From assembly GCF_030867095.1 (NCBI RefSeq), contig NC_081831.1:67904716-67968715 (forward strand): a DNA stretch of 64,000 nt, written 5' to 3'. The position numbers were made by a program, and so were the translations under genes. This DNA is from Alligator mississippiensis (taxonomy: Eukaryota > Chordata > Crocodylia > Alligatoridae). A model generated the notes under the pieces. That model saw nothing but the letters and a program-made list of their open reading frames with translations. It did not search any database and was not told where the DNA came from. Positions 23,979 to 35,573 of this stretch are shown here, piece by piece. Position 1 is the stretch's first letter. Each line of letters begins with the position of its first letter.

Positions 23979-24195
23979 CTAGAGGGAGGCTTGAACCTGG
24001 GTCTCTGGAGTCATGGCAAAGCATCTTAACTACAGAACTAGTCAACGTCTTGATCTGAAGGCTACATTATGCTCCATTAATTTAAGTGGTATATAAAGAA
24101 AACTTAAGGTACAAATAACATTTAACAATGATACATAAATTGCCAAATTCTTGGTATTTTAACAGGTCTGTGTCCCTCTAGACTTGTTACCCAGT

Positions 24196-24364
24196 CAGAG
24201 GTGTAGCAACTCTGCACCTGAGGCAGCCACAATGCACAAGGCAGTACTAGCTGCTGTCATGCCAACTGTGGCAATGTAGTCAGAGCTGCAGTGGCGGTTA
24301 TTTTTGTGCCCCTGGAACAAAGGTGGGATGATGCCCCAGTTGCCCCCTCTCAGTTATACCACTG
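24196..24364. mobile_element. 169-bp hAT MITE with perfect 8-bp duplication
   Basis: The ends are CAGAGGTGTAGC and GTTATACCACTG; the latter reverse-complements to CAGTGGTATAAC. The flanks TACCCAGT (24188-24195) and TACCCAGT (24365-24372) are identical. The length leaves no room for a transposase. The 'CACCTGAGGCAG' and 'GTGCCCCTGG' blocks fit the same hAT group as 13929 in style only. Confidence 0.88.
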
Positions 24365-24372
24365 TACCCAGT

Positions 24373-25366
24373 TATCCCTAGGGTGCAAGTTAGCCACTCA
24401 GTAATACGTGTTCAGATCTTCTGGTTCAAAAAGCACAACATCTCCTACCACATTCTAAGCCTGCATCATACACTTTTGTGTATCTAGTAATAAATGGGCG
24501 AGTCTTTCACTAATATTGGTTTACAAACTATAAGCTTGTGTGAAGCAGACTGCGTTACCAGCCAGACAAACTGACTGAAGGAAGGGAATGACAATAGGGT
24601 TTTATACAACACCGGTGGAAGTAGAAATTCTGACAGATATCACACAGGATGCAGATAAAGGGTGGATTGTTGCCTGCAGGGCTTGGTAAACCTCAGACAC
24701 ACAAGCTCAAAAAAACATGAAAATAATATGTTCAGGTCTAAACCAGGAGAGAGTCTTAACAGCTACGTGCATTCTTAAACAATAATGTGCTCCAGTGGAG
24801 GATGTTCTTTAAAAAGAAGCATTCGCAAAGGAAAACTTAAAAAAAACCAAGCGTGTTTAAACCCTGGAGTCTCTCTGCTGAAAAATTTATATGCTAGGGG
24901 TGAATCTGGAGCAGAGTAAGCAATTTATTCTTTTAAACATTGCACCATTTTTTTTACCATAGATACATTTGGTTAAATGGTTCTTTACTTCTGGCACTGT
25001 ACTGAATGCTGCTGCATCGTAACCTGAACACTTAACTAGAGCTTCTCAAAACTGTGTTTAGTTTTCAGTGTGTTCACATGAGCTCTGTCTTGCATTTTGA
25101 CCTGTGAATTGCTTTCAGTTCCAAGTTCAGATTAAACTAAACATCAGCATGAAACACAGTTGGAGGAAAAGAGCTTTACATGCATTTTTATTACCAGATA
25201 GTAAAGCCATCAATTCAGGCGTGAGAGTCTGTTTGCATGAAAAAGATAGGGAAGCCATAGTTTCCATGAGTCACTTCACAGCTGAAGAAGTTGGACCGTG
25301 GGAAGAACTCTGAATATCAATTTTTTTAAGCTGCTGAAAGCACCATAGATAATTTAAACCACAGTG
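24373..25366. other. Unassigned non-coding DNA
   Basis: No recognised elements, CpG island or coding signals. Confidence 0.5.
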
Positions 25367-25642
25367 GGCATGTCTATATGAGACGCTACAGTGCAGTAGC
25401 AGTGCGGTAGCTCATTGCTACCGCACAGTTGCATTGCCAGGCACTAACTGTGATGCGATACTACTGAGCAGTAGTAATGAGATACTGCGCAGTAACATCA
25501 GAAAAAAACATGTAGCAACAGTACTGCACAGTAACTCTGATTACTGCACAGTCATTTAGTACTTGCAAGTACTTACAAGTACTAAATGACAGCGCAGTAA
25601 TACCTGCACAGTCTGCCGCTCATGTAGATGCGGCCGCTAGTG
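25367..25642. mobile_element. Palindrome-rich MITE
   Basis: The left edge (CAGTGGGCATGTCTATATGAGACGC) and the reverse complement of the right edge (CACTAGCGGCCGCATCTACATGAGCGGC) are similar, so the element has inverted ends. Inside are two perfect hairpins: GTGCGGTAGC-5 bases-GCTACCGCAC near 25411-25435, and GTCATTTAGTACTTG with CAAGTACTAAATGAC near 25551-25590. A GCAGTA/TACTGC motif recurs throughout. It resembles the GGGCATGTCTACA-end MITEs seen at 6066 and 16640. Class and target duplication unresolved. Confidence 0.6.
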
Positions 25643-26440
25643 AAACTAAATTTTCCCCATTCAAACTGTAAAGGATTCTTTTCTACCATGCTTCTGCTAC
25701 TCAGCACAGGGCAATCTTTGGGTTTGGGGGTGGGTGGTAAGGGGATTCCTTGGGCAAACAGATTAGTTTTTGGATTACACTCATACAGAGTTATCAAAGA
25801 AGTCATAGAAAAGGCGTAGGAAATATGAAATATGACTTCTCAGTCAGTATCTGTTGAGCTACTGAGACCATAGTGTGCATTTGAAAAGCCTTGTTAAAAA
25901 TAGTTTAACCATATTCCTGTGAAGAGTGTAAAGCAGGACAGTACATGAGATCAGATACTCAAAGCAAAGTAACTATGACTTTCATACACAATAATGCAAG
26001 AAGTGTGTGGCCTATGGACTTTGAAAACAAGCATTGTGAAATATTGAACTAGGTGGAAAGTAACAGAGCTGATCTTTGCAGAAGCTTGGGGTAGATCAGC
26101 AGTTTGCAGCCCAGGAGCCTACTAATTTGTTGCATGTATTTAGCAATAATACAGGAATATCTGCAGTTCATGGGTCTCTAGCGGTAGACTCACTGAAGCC
26201 TATTGTTTTCCAACCACAATTTTTCTATGAGAGAAGTGAGACTTACTAACTGATGACTAGGTAATGCAGCTACAATTAATAAGACTTTTCACAGGTGGGA
26301 ATAACATGCTGAAAGATAGGATCTGAATAACAAATCAAGTCAGTCTCAAGGCTGCTGTGACCTTGAATTATGTACATATGAAGAGGTAAGGATTCAACAG
26401 CAAGCACTGGTCACATATAGTATAAAATAATAGCATGTAG
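25643..26440. other. Unassigned non-coding DNA
   Basis: No recognised elements or coding signals. Confidence 0.5.
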
Positions 26441-26446
26441 TAAGGG

Positions 26447-26479
26447 CACAGATTCTGCAAAATTTCTGCAGAATCTGTG
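26447..26479. repeat. Perfect 13-bp inverted repeat
   Basis: CACAGATTCTGCA, seven bases, then TGCAGAATCTGTG. It marks the start of a repeat-like stretch. Confidence 0.8.
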
Positions 26480-26885
26480 TCAAGATTTGGGACACAGATG
26501 GGAATTTTTTTTATCAGAGAAAACCAAGATCCTTGTTCATCAGATTGCTCTGTCAGTGTCAGAACACCTGAGTATATATTACATGAAGCTCCAGGGTATG
26601 GCTTGAAAGAGATAATGACATGGAAAATCATGGGACACTTTATATATATTTACACAGCAATTTTAATTATTATATTAGCTCCTATTAGTCCCAGATAAAA
26701 TGTGGCTAAGTGTTATAAGATTGCACTATAAATTAGTGGTGTTTCATTTTAATCACAGAAAAATGTGGATTTTGGCTTACTTTTTTAAAACCCAAAATTG
26801 GGGATTTTTTTTATCAGAGGAAACCAGGATCCCTGCTGATGAAGTGAGCTTCAGACCACAAAAGCTTAGGCTACACGTACACATA
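26480..26885. repeat. Degenerate interspersed repeat with duplicated ATCAGAG block
   Basis: The phrase TTTTTTTTATCAGAG followed by GAAAACCA-GATCC occurs twice (about 26505-26535 and 26805-26835), and a related ATTTTTTTTATCAGGGA is present at about 13018. After the second copy comes GATGAAGTGAGCTTCAGACC...AAAGCTTA, the usual end of a turtle/crocodilian interspersed repeat. The relation to the GTTGTTGTAGCTGTG pieces at 1024 and 9294 is inferred from memory of that family. Confidence 0.45.
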
Positions 26886-27389
26886 CACTTTGGTTAGTTC
26901 ATAAGGTTAAAGTCTATGACATGGCATACAGATTGCATCACTGGGGCCAATAGAATCCCTTTTAATTTTAAGAGTAAAGGGAGGCTTACTGCCATAGTCA
27001 CATGAATACAAAACAATCATGACGTCGCTACCAAAAAGTTAAAAATATGGATGATTAAAGTCTGCCTGGAATTTTCCATGACAGCTTTGGGGAGAAAAGT
27101 ATGTCCCTGGGACAGAGGTGCTGAGCTGGAGCAAACATTCTTTCCGCTAGGACAGAGGAAGATAAGAACTGAATTATCCTTCTCAAATGAATCAAGGCAC
27201 TGTCTGTTAACACATTGTGTATGTTTATACATTAGGCTTGCCTGTGAAGCCAGAAATATCTATGCAAAGATATGCAGTTCTCTCGGATGTGGAAATAGAT
27301 CACAAAGAGCGATTTATTCTACAAAGGCACAGGAATCACTGACTGACTGACAATTTAACTAGATATGTAGGAAATGCCATGCTAGAATA
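26886..27389. other. Unassigned non-coding DNA
   Basis: No recognised elements or coding signals. Confidence 0.5.
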
Positions 27390-27640
27390 GCCTTTATCCA
27401 TCTAGGCCAGTATCCCATCAGACAGAAGCTGTTTTACAGATGCTTCAAGGGAAGGCATAAGAAATGCTGTCTTACATAGGTAGGTGCTCCCTAAGAAAGA
27501 CTCACTCTATTCCTGTTCTAAGATTGGCTCAAATCCTGAGGCATGCAATTTTATACCCCTTCCAATTTGTCAGCATTAACTGTTAAAAATGCTGGATGTT
27601 CTTTTTATCCATACAAATGTCCAGCCACTGAAGTTCAAAC
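27390..27640 (-). mobile_element. CR1: CR1 3' fragment, divergent type
   Basis: TCTAGGCCAGTATCCCATCAGACAG, CAGATGCTTCAAGGGAAGG and CTTTTTATCCATACAAATGTCCA follow, in antisense, the order of a CR1 3' subfamily ('GGCCAGT-TCC-GTCTCTGACAG', 'AGATGCTTCAGAGGAAGG', 'CCATGAATTTATCTA'). Many substitutions mark it as old. Its distal edge is uncertain. Confidence 0.6.
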
Positions 27641-28748
27641 CCTAAAAGGTATTTAGGCACCTAACTTCCTTTGAGTTCAGTATTAGTAAGTTATTCAGTG
27701 TTCATTCAATTATTCACACAATTGTTCAGTATTATTGCATATTAATGACACTCGGTGGCATTGTATGACACAGATATTTCCTTTTATCAGTTCTAAATTT
27801 CACTATTTTATACTAGACATAAACGTCAACATAACAAACATGTAATTGTAAAAAGGACATGAGAATGCTTAATTCTTAGATAAAAGTTGTGGAATTCTTG
27901 TAATTGTTCACACTAATAATATGTATTGTAAGAGAGTAAAGACTCCAAATAAGGCCCAACCCCCAGGTGAACACTAGATACTTAATACACAAGCGCTTTC
28001 CTACAGAGATGATAATCTGACCAGCCAAGACACACAAAGATTCATTTCATCTTTCTCTTTGCTCACCCACTCTGACAATAGCATAGCTTCATAAATTCTG
28101 CACCTCCATCTCTCTTGTGATTGTAGAATGAAGCTGTCAGGATTTGCCCCATAAAATAACAATATTTCCAGGAGAACTGTAGATCCATCTGAATGCTCAG
28201 CCTTATTCCTGTGTCCTTGTTTGAATAGGACAAAACTCTGATTTATTAAAAAAAAACCAAACCAAAACACACCCTTTTTTACTTTCTCATTAAGTTTTGG
28301 ATAGTATTGCAAAATAAAATGTACAACTTGGGGAGAGGAAGCTTTACTGACAACTGCACAGATAACATTAAGCTAAATTATAACTATTTAATTACACGTG
28401 GCCTAACATAAGTGGGATATAGTGATCCTCTGCTGATGAATGCAGGATATTTTAAATATATAGACAACTCCATATCCTGAAGGAAAATGATCTTTCCACA
28501 GAAGGCACAACATTTGTGGGTAAAAGAGTGGATGTTTTGTCTGAAAAAAGGAGAAATCGTGTTGATGAAACCTTCTAATACATTTACAAAGAATGTCACA
28601 AAAATAGTGATGAAAGTCTTAACAATATTTTCCACAATATTGAGCAATGTGCTATTCACATGTACAGAAAGATAAAGCGGAAGCTTTCTGTACAAAGAAG
28701 ACTAAGGTGACAAACAGACCAAGAAAGGGGAAGAGTGAAAAAAATATA
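27641..28748. other. Unassigned AT-rich non-coding DNA
   Basis: No gene or element ends recognised. Open frames near 28001 and 28384 (minus strand, each 103 codons) lack familiar domains. Confidence 0.5.
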
Positions 28749-29257
28749 CAGGTAACCCTTGCCATTCGCAGGGAATATGTTCTCGTATCCCTTGCAAATG
28801 GCGAAATCTGCGAATAACGTACAGCGCTCATGAACTCAGTGCCCCTGGCGGCTGGGCGCGGTGGGGCCCATGGCTGCTCTGGCGATGGTGGGAGGCCGGC
28901 AGCAGCGGCAGGAGCCTGGAGGCAGCAAGTGTGAAGCTCCCAAGGGGCTTCTTTAAGTGTACAGGCACTCCTCACTTAACGACTAAGTTCCGTTCCTGCT
29001 ACTAGGTCGTTAAGCGAATTGGTCGATAAGCGAGGAGCCTCCCCTTGATACTGCGTGCCTTGGCTTGAGATGCCGCGCTGCCGTTTCCACAATACGTTTC
29101 GTACAATACCGACTGCTCGGAGAGCTGGTTGTAAGTCCGCGCGGTAGTTAAACAGGTAGGTCGTTAAGTGAGGAGTACCTGTATTACAATGCGGGTTTGG
29201 CATTCGCGAATATTTGAAACTGCAAATGCCGAGCCCACGAATAATGAGGGTTTCCTG
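28749..29257. mobile_element. Outer TA-flanked MITE (Tigger/pogo-like)
   Basis: The left end CAGGTAACCCTTGCCATTCGCAGG and the right end GAATAATGAGGGTTTCCTG are inverted copies, each bordered by TA (28747-28748 and 29258-29259), the Tc1/mariner-superfamily signature. The arms repeat 'GCGAATA' and 'TTCGCGAATA' motifs. A second TA-flanked element (28962-29181) lies inside, so the outer element is older. Non-coding. Confidence 0.82.
28962..29181. mobile_element. Inner TA-flanked MITE nested in the outer one
   Basis: Ends CAGGCACTCCTCACTTAACGAC and GTCGTTAAGTGAGGAGTACCTG are near-perfect inverted repeats of about 22 bp (one mismatch), flanked by TA on both sides. The inner CpG content (CGACTGCTCGG, GTCCGCGCGG) is higher than that of the surrounding DNA, which suggests a younger age. 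220 bp, non-coding. Confidence 0.88.
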
Positions 29258-29259
29258 TA

Positions 29260-29808
29260 TATCCACGTTCAAAGATAATGATATTAGCTATCTCTTAGCC
29301 TATCCAGTGTTAGTTGGGTTGCAAACTCCTGCTATTTTTCCAGGGCCTCATGATGTTTGGCGTATTCATCATACCCCAGCTCCCAGAGTTTTACAATTAA
29401 AAGATTTTCTGCTTTCATTTTTAAAGTAAATTTCTAGCTCTCATGGTTATGGAAAAAAGGTGGAAAACCTGAGTTCTAAAGGCTCAAAAAACAAATAAAA
29501 TAAGAACCACCCAACTTCTGTTTCCTTATTTTAAAACTGTCTTAAAAATCTCCAATTTGGGGGAGGGGTGGTTGACTCAATTTTTTGAGCATGTGGGGTA
29601 AGTTTGCAGTACCGAATTAACTAACGAATTTCACCTGAACATATTTGAAAAAAAGGGGATGACCTTGGAGATCACTTCAAAGGAGGCACTGCATGAGTGC
29701 GGCATCATGCAGAGGAATGCAGAACAGATTTTTGGATAAGCTGAAAAATGTGTTGGCACTAGCATGGTGTGAAAGCAGTCAGGTCATAGAGGTTCTTGTT
29801 GTGAGGAC
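29260..29808. other. Unassigned AT-rich non-coding DNA
   Basis: No recognised elements or coding signals. Confidence 0.5.
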
Positions 29809-30600
29809 TGTCATAACCCAAAGGTATGATTTTGTGTGTGCTTCGGAACTAGAATTATCCCCGTTGAATTACAGCTTCGTTGCATGGTGGAGTTTTGCTG
29901 CATAGAGAACCCGCGTGCAAGGGAAAAGTTCCTGCCAATTTGCAGCTCTATTTGCGGGGTGCATTTCTCAAGTTGCAACAGAAATGCACGGTGCAAAGGA
30001 GTTCCTGCCACCCGTATGCAAATTTGTTCCCCGCTATTGGCTAGTTCTAAATTATTCCCACGTGGCGGCTAGCAATTGGCCTGCTAGCCGTATAAGAGGC
30101 TTGAGCGGTTTCTGCCCAGGTCGAGGAGGACTCCACATCGATCTCGTGGGGACTCTGGATACACGGCAGGGCAATAGAAACCTTGTGTGAGATTCAGAGA
30201 AGTTTGGCAGCCTGATCCACCACCCACCTCTTCCCGTCTTCAAACGATAAAATTTTATCAGACGTATCTACGAGTTTCCATTTCGGTGGCGCGCTTGTCC
30301 AGGGCATCCGGAGCTCTGTTTATGTGGAGCCTAGCAAACTCCACGTGATTGTTCATGTCGTTTTGTCTGTAACCGAAACTCAAGCAAGTTTTCCAGCCTG
30401 CACCGCAACCATCTCCGGTGTAAGTAAACAATCTTCAAATCTACCATTACGCGTCTGTGCCTAATTCTAGCTCGTCACCCGCCCTCTCCAATCCGGCGTG
30501 CCCGGGCTGCTGGCCACAGCCCACGTGCAGCACGAAAAGGGCCTGGATCACACCCGGCCTGCACAAGGACAAAAAGTTTGAACTTGTCATGGTTGGAAAA
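29809..30600 (+). mobile_element. Second copy of the small LTR family (LTR plus leader)
   Basis: It begins TGTCATAACCC and follows the 6149 LTR through the inverted CCAAT (ATTGG, 30075-30079), TATA box (TATAAGAG, 30091-30098) and the closing CTGTGCCTAATTCTAG text near 30455-30470. Beyond the LTR it continues into leader sequence matching the start of the 6777 internal region (CACCCGCCCT, GGCCACAGCC). It then loses resemblance around 30600, so only the 5' part of an element survives. More diverged than the two LTRs of the 6149 copy are from each other. Broken. Confidence 0.8.
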
Positions 30601-31825
30601 GAGGAGCTAGCAAAGTGTCCCAAAAAACTAATGCTTAGTTACAGCCAAAACAACTGTTCCATGTACAAGGCTGGTTAATAGCATGGAAAGACTTCCTGCC
30701 TATAAAATTAAATTGCCTCTGTTGTAAGACAACTTTTTATAGAGATGCTCCAGCTGTGCAGCATGTATATGTGGTCTAGTTTCCTAGCATTATCTCCACT
30801 TGGAAAAAGACACAGAATTCTGTGCTTGTCCCTCCAAGTTCCATGCAAGTTGCTAATGAGATGATCTTGCCAGCTGCATACCATACGGACTAACAGCTGT
30901 TCATGTGGGACCATGAGACACAGATGAGAGTTGTATTTGTTTGAACCTAATGGAAATAGTGATGATACCTATGTATTCTCCTGAAAAATCTTTACTTTAT
31001 GGTATGATGGATGAGATACTGTTACTTCCAGCCTCTTTGTTTGTACTGCATTCCTTTGGGCTAGGTACAGCCATTCAAAAAGCCTGAGGCAGAATAAATT
31101 TAACTTATGTGTTTGTCTGTAAACGGCGTAGTTTAGATTGGTAGTGAAATGAACACACATTTGCCCTTTGGTGGTGGGGGGTGTGTGCAAATCTTAGACT
31201 GGGGTCCACCATTTTTAAACCAGTCTATGTGTGCTGAACTTCTGGTCTGTTATGGGTGTAGCCTGGTTTTGTGTGCCAAACTTTTTTTCTGGTTTCTGAT
31301 CCCTTATAAAAGTAAAAGCATAATGTCTGTACCTGGTCTTGAAGGCTAAAGTCTGAGTGTCAACACACTTCATGCATTTTAACAAAATTTGAACTTAATA
31401 TAGATCCCACTGATGTTTGACCCTTTGTTGCTAGTGTTATGCCACCTTTTCCGGGAATTTCATCCCAATATGGAGATAACACAATAACAAAGAAGGCATA
31501 GAGTAACAAAAAGGAACTTAACATTCAAAATGGATCTTGTAATCTGATGCAGGCATGCACAGAAAATCCACAGTATCAAACAGAATGTATAATCCATAGA
31601 TGGATTGCCCCCAAATTTTCACAGTGACTTTTCACAAAACTTCTTAGATGTATTTATATCTATAAATATAGGAAAGAATGTTATGTCTGTATATCCCCCC
31701 AGGGCTAAAGGTAGCTTTTCCTTGAAACCTGAATTGATAACAAACTGTTGAAAAAGAAATTACACAGTATTTTCTGTGTTCATGCTATAACAGTTGGACA
31801 GTTGCATAGAAGCCTGCTACACTAA
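30601..31825. other. Unassigned AT-rich non-coding DNA
   Basis: No recognised elements or coding signals. Confidence 0.5.
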
Positions 31826-32955
31826 AATCATAGAATCATAGAAAATTAGGATTGGAAGGGGCTGCAGGAGGCTATCTATTTCAACCCCCTGCTCAAAGCA
31901 GGACCATCCTCAACTAGATCATCCCAGCCAAAGCTTTGTCTAGTTGGGTCTTAAAAACTTTTAAGGACGGAGATTTCACCACCTCTCTGGGTAACCTGTT
32001 CCAGTGTATTACTACTCCCCTAATGAGAAAGTTCTTCCTAATATCTAACTTAAACTTCCCTTGCTGCAACTTGAGACCATTGCTCCTTGTTCTGTCATCT
32101 GCCACTGCTGAGAAACAGTCCAGCTCCATCCTCTTTGGAACCACCCTTCAGGTAGTGCAAGGCTGCTATTAAACCCCCTCACAGCCTCCTCTTTTCTAGA
32201 CTAAATGAGCCCAGTTCCCCCAGCCTTTCCTTGTAAGTCATGTCCCCCAGCCCTCTCACCATTTTTGTTGCCCTCTGCTGAACCCTCTCCAATTTTTCCA
32301 CATCCTTTCTGTGGTGGGGGATCCAAACCTGAACACAGTACTCCAGATGTGACTTCACCAGTGCTGAATAGAGGGAAATAATCATCACCTCCTTTGACCT
32401 GCTGGCAACACTCCTACCAATGCAGCTTAGTCTGTTGTTAGCCTTCGTTCCAACAAAGGCACACTGTTGGTTCATAATCAGCTTAATGTCCACTGTAACC
32501 CCCAGGTCCTTACGGTAGAGATGCTGCCTAGCCAGTCAGCCCCCAGCCTGTACCAATGCATGGGATCGTTCCATCCTAAGTGCAGGACTTTGCACTTATC
32601 CTTGTTTAACCTCATGAGATTTCTTTTGGCCCAATCCTCCAATTTATCTAGGTCACTGAATCCTAGCCCTAGTCACCAGCGTATCTACTGCTGCCCCCAA
32701 CTTGGCGTCATTTGCAAACTTGCTGAGGGTGTGCTCTGTGAAATCTTCCAGGTCACTGGTGAAGACATTGAACAAAACCGTCACCAGGACTGACCCCTGG
32801 AGCACTCCACTTGATACTGGCTGCCAACTAGACACTGAACCATTGATTACTACCCTCTGAGCCTGATGCTCCAGCCAGTTTTCTATCCGTCTTAGTCCAT
32901 TCATCCAGCCCACACTTCCTTAGTTTGCCTATGAGAATGTTGTGGGAGACATTTC
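31826..32955 (-). mobile_element. CR1: CR1 LINE, 3' part with reverse-transcriptase C-terminus
   Basis: The plus strand opens with TCATAGAATCATAGAA, the antisense of the CR1 3' end. Farther in, minus-strand frames give reverse-transcriptase text: the catalytic block reads FANDAKLGAAV (usually FADDTKLG), and [18 protein letters not shown] and [15 protein letters not shown] lie in the C-terminal part. One catalytic aspartate is Asn here, so it is inactive. It is 5'-truncated at about 32955, the usual CR1 outcome. About 1.1 kb; better preserved than the CR1 pieces at 415 and 27390. Confidence 0.92.
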
Positions 32956-34023
32956 CCTTCCCTCAACCTCTCACTGTCTCCAGAAGGGTTGCCTAGACAT
33001 CGACTCCAGGTGCAAGAAAGCGAGACCAATACAGCGGCAGGCAGATCCCCATCAGGCACATGCTTCCAGACAACGGGGGAAAGGCAGGGAGCAGAAGGTC
33101 TCAAGACTGCTGCTGCTGCTGTCTCTAGGTGACCCAGGGATAGGGAAGACTAAGGACTGTTCCTGCCCCACTCCAGCCAGAGGCTAGGGAGAGTAGCTGC
33201 ACAGGATGCCAGGCTCTGTGGCAGTGGCAGGGTCAAGTCCCTGATTTCTCCCTCTCCACCACCCTGTTTCACCTGCTGGCTGAAGGGCTCCAGCTGTGGG
33301 AGCAGTGATGCAGAGGGCCAGACATGGCTGAACATGGTGGCATCAGTGGCAATCCCCTGCCTTCCAGGTGCTTCTGCTCCCTGCCCTCCCCCTGGCTGTT
33401 CCCTGTGGTCCAAAAGCAGGTGCCAGAAGTGGTGGTGGTGGGGGGGATTGCTGCTGTCTGCAGCCTTGCCCTGCACTTTTCACAGGTATTCCCTGAAGCT
33501 GGAACCCTTGGGCCATGAGGGAAACACAATGGAGAGGTAGGGAACAGGAACTCAAACCTACCACTACCTGGGCAGCCCATGCAACAGCTCCCTGCAGCCC
33601 TTGGCAGGAGGTGGCCAGGAGAGGTCCTGGGGCTTCCCCACCCTTGGGTCAGCTAGGAACAGCAGTAGCAGCAGGTGGGTCCCCACTTCTTTGGCTGCTC
33701 CCTGCTTGGTCCCCCTGGTGCCTCTAGCTGTGCCTCAGGCCATGTAGGGAAACCCTGTATAGGGAAATGGAGCTGCTGACACCTAACCTTCACAGTGGAA
33801 GTGGGGGGTGCAACTGCACCACTGCACCCCAATCCACCCCCAAATCACATCAATAAAGAAGAGAAAAACACTGAATGAGACAGAAGAGCTTCTGATAGAG
33901 ACAACAGTTAGCTTATTAACTTGAGATGGTTTTCAGAAGAGGGAGGAGAGGAATGAACAAGTTTTACAAGGAAGTAAGAAATGCAGAAGGCAATTTGGAC
34001 CACCAGCAGAGATAATAGCTAAG
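32956..34023. repeat. GC-rich, CTG-rich unassigned DNA
   Basis: It contains a CTGCTGCTGCTGCTGT run (about 33108-33122) and proline/glutamine-rich frames on both strands. A GGGTGCAACTGCACC hairpin occurs near 33807. The texture resembles the interiors of the GC-rich elements at 11503 and 38150, but no ends were found. No gene is supported. Confidence 0.35.
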
Positions 34024-34028
34024 ATGAC

Positions 34029-35568
34029 TGTCGCAGGGCACCTCGGTACCCCTGCTCCTAAGAGAGGAGAAACTGCCAGGGAGAGAGCCCTGGCGGAACC
34101 AAGTGAGCACAACTGTGGGTTGCCGGAGCAACTAAGGGGAGCCAGCTGCCTGTAGGGGGCAGGGCCTGGCCCTTATAAAGCCCAGGGCCAAAGCCAGGCT
34201 GGCAGTTCTCTGCCAGCAGTTGGAGAGGCAGGAGCTCCCTCAGCTGAGATATGGGAAGGCGCCTAAGTTGCAAGTACAGCTCATGATAGCCCTGGAGGCT
34301 TGAGCTATGATGAGGAGTTATGGCCAGGTGGCTTGCATTTGTGTTACAGCCTAGGGGCTTGTGGTTTTGCTTTGTGTTTGTATTATTACACCCGGAGGCT
34401 TGGGCGAGGCTGTAGGGGTTGGAGGAGGCCTCAATTACTCGCACGCCACTGTGCGAGCAGCTGGTGGCGAGGAGCGCGGCCAGTGGGTTGCGGGCGCAAC
34501 CCGTAGGTTGCGGATGGGGACCGAGACCCCGGATTGCGTGTGGGGGGAACGTAGCCCCCCGGCCCCAGGAAAGGGGCGGTATTACTGAGTAGCCCAGTGT
34601 GGGCACGGCGAGCCCCAGAGAAGGGGGGAGCGCCATACTGAGCAGCCCTAGAGAGCGGGGCCATACTGAGTAGCCCAGTGTGGGCGCGGCGAGCCCCCAG
34701 AGAGGGGGAACGCCCTTGTACGTTATTGAGTAGCCCAGTGTGGGTGCGGCGAGCCCCAGAGAGGGGGAACGCCATTGTGTATTATTGAGTAGCCCAGCGT
34801 GGGCGCGGCGAGCCCCCAGAGAGGGGGAACGCCCTGGTACGTTATTGAGTAGCCCAGCGTGGGCGCGGCGAGCCCCCAGAGAGGGGGAACGCCCTGGTAC
34901 GTTATTGAGTAGCCCAGTGTGGGCGCGGCGAGCCCCAGAAAGGGGAAACGCCATTGTGCTTTGTTGAGTAGCCCAGCGTGGGCGCACGGGCATAGTGAGC
35001 CCGGCCGCAGGCCAGTGCAGCAATCCCCCCTCAGACCAAGGCAGGGCGCTGCAGTTGCCCCTGAGAAGACAGGGAGTAGCAGCACAGGGAGCCAGAGTCA
35101 GGGAGGGTGTCCGTGCGGTTGGCCCGTAGGACCAGGGCCTGCGGGAGAGTCCCGGAGCGGAACCACACCGGCAGGGGAGGCCCAGAGTGGGCTAGACGGG
35201 AGTCCCAGCAAGAGGCTGGGCACGAGAGAGGGAGCCCAGAGTGGGCCACATGAGAGAGGAGGCCCGGGAAGCAGGCGTATAGACCAGACAACGTCCATTA
35301 CATCTGCAAGGCTTGGGGCGTGGTATCAGGGGAGGTAGGAGCCACGCATAGCCCATAAGGCTAGGGTGCTTGGGTAGCGCCCATTATACGGGGAGACCCA
35401 CGAGGGGTCCAGGAGCTGACAGGCCCGAGGAAACACAAGGCAGCCTCCCTATTACATATATTCCATCAAGACGTGGCGGGCGAGAATGGAGGGTGCCCTC
35501 GGGCCGGAGTAGCGCGGTGAGAGGGCTTCAAGGAGATCACGGCCTTCCGCGAGGACCCCGCCGTGACA
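34029..35568 (+). mobile_element. Solo LTR of a Ty3/gypsy-type element, with 5-bp duplication
   Basis: It begins TGTCGCAGGGCACC and ends CCGCCGTGACA. ATGAC precedes it (34024-34028) and follows it (35569-35573), a 5-bp duplication matching Ty3/gypsy and many retroviruses. A TATA box (TATAAAG, 34174-34180) sits 145 bases in. The length, about 1.54 kb, is long for an LTR and is partly due to an internal 60-bp array at 34587-34990. No internal gene region is present, so a single LTR was left by recombination. It looks whole as an LTR, and high CpG content suggests it is not ancient. Confidence 0.85.
34587..34990 (+). repeat. 60-bp tandem array inside the LTR
   Basis: Units begin GAGTAGCCCAGTGTGGGCGCGG. 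Near-full copies start at 34668, 34728, 34787, 34847 and 34907, spaced 59-60 bases apart, with an additional copy at 34587, a short variant at 34640 and a partial one at 34966. The 34787 and 34847 units differ at only a few bases, so at least part of the array is recent. It lies downstream of the TATA box, so it would be transcribed. The array opens long minus-strand frames that are not genes. Confidence 0.92.
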
Positions 35569-35573
35569 ATGAC

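Noticed and set aside
34058-35023. 321-codon minus-strand open frame
   Set aside because: It is the reading of the 60-bp tandem array in the LTR; the peptide repeats with the DNA unit and has no domain.
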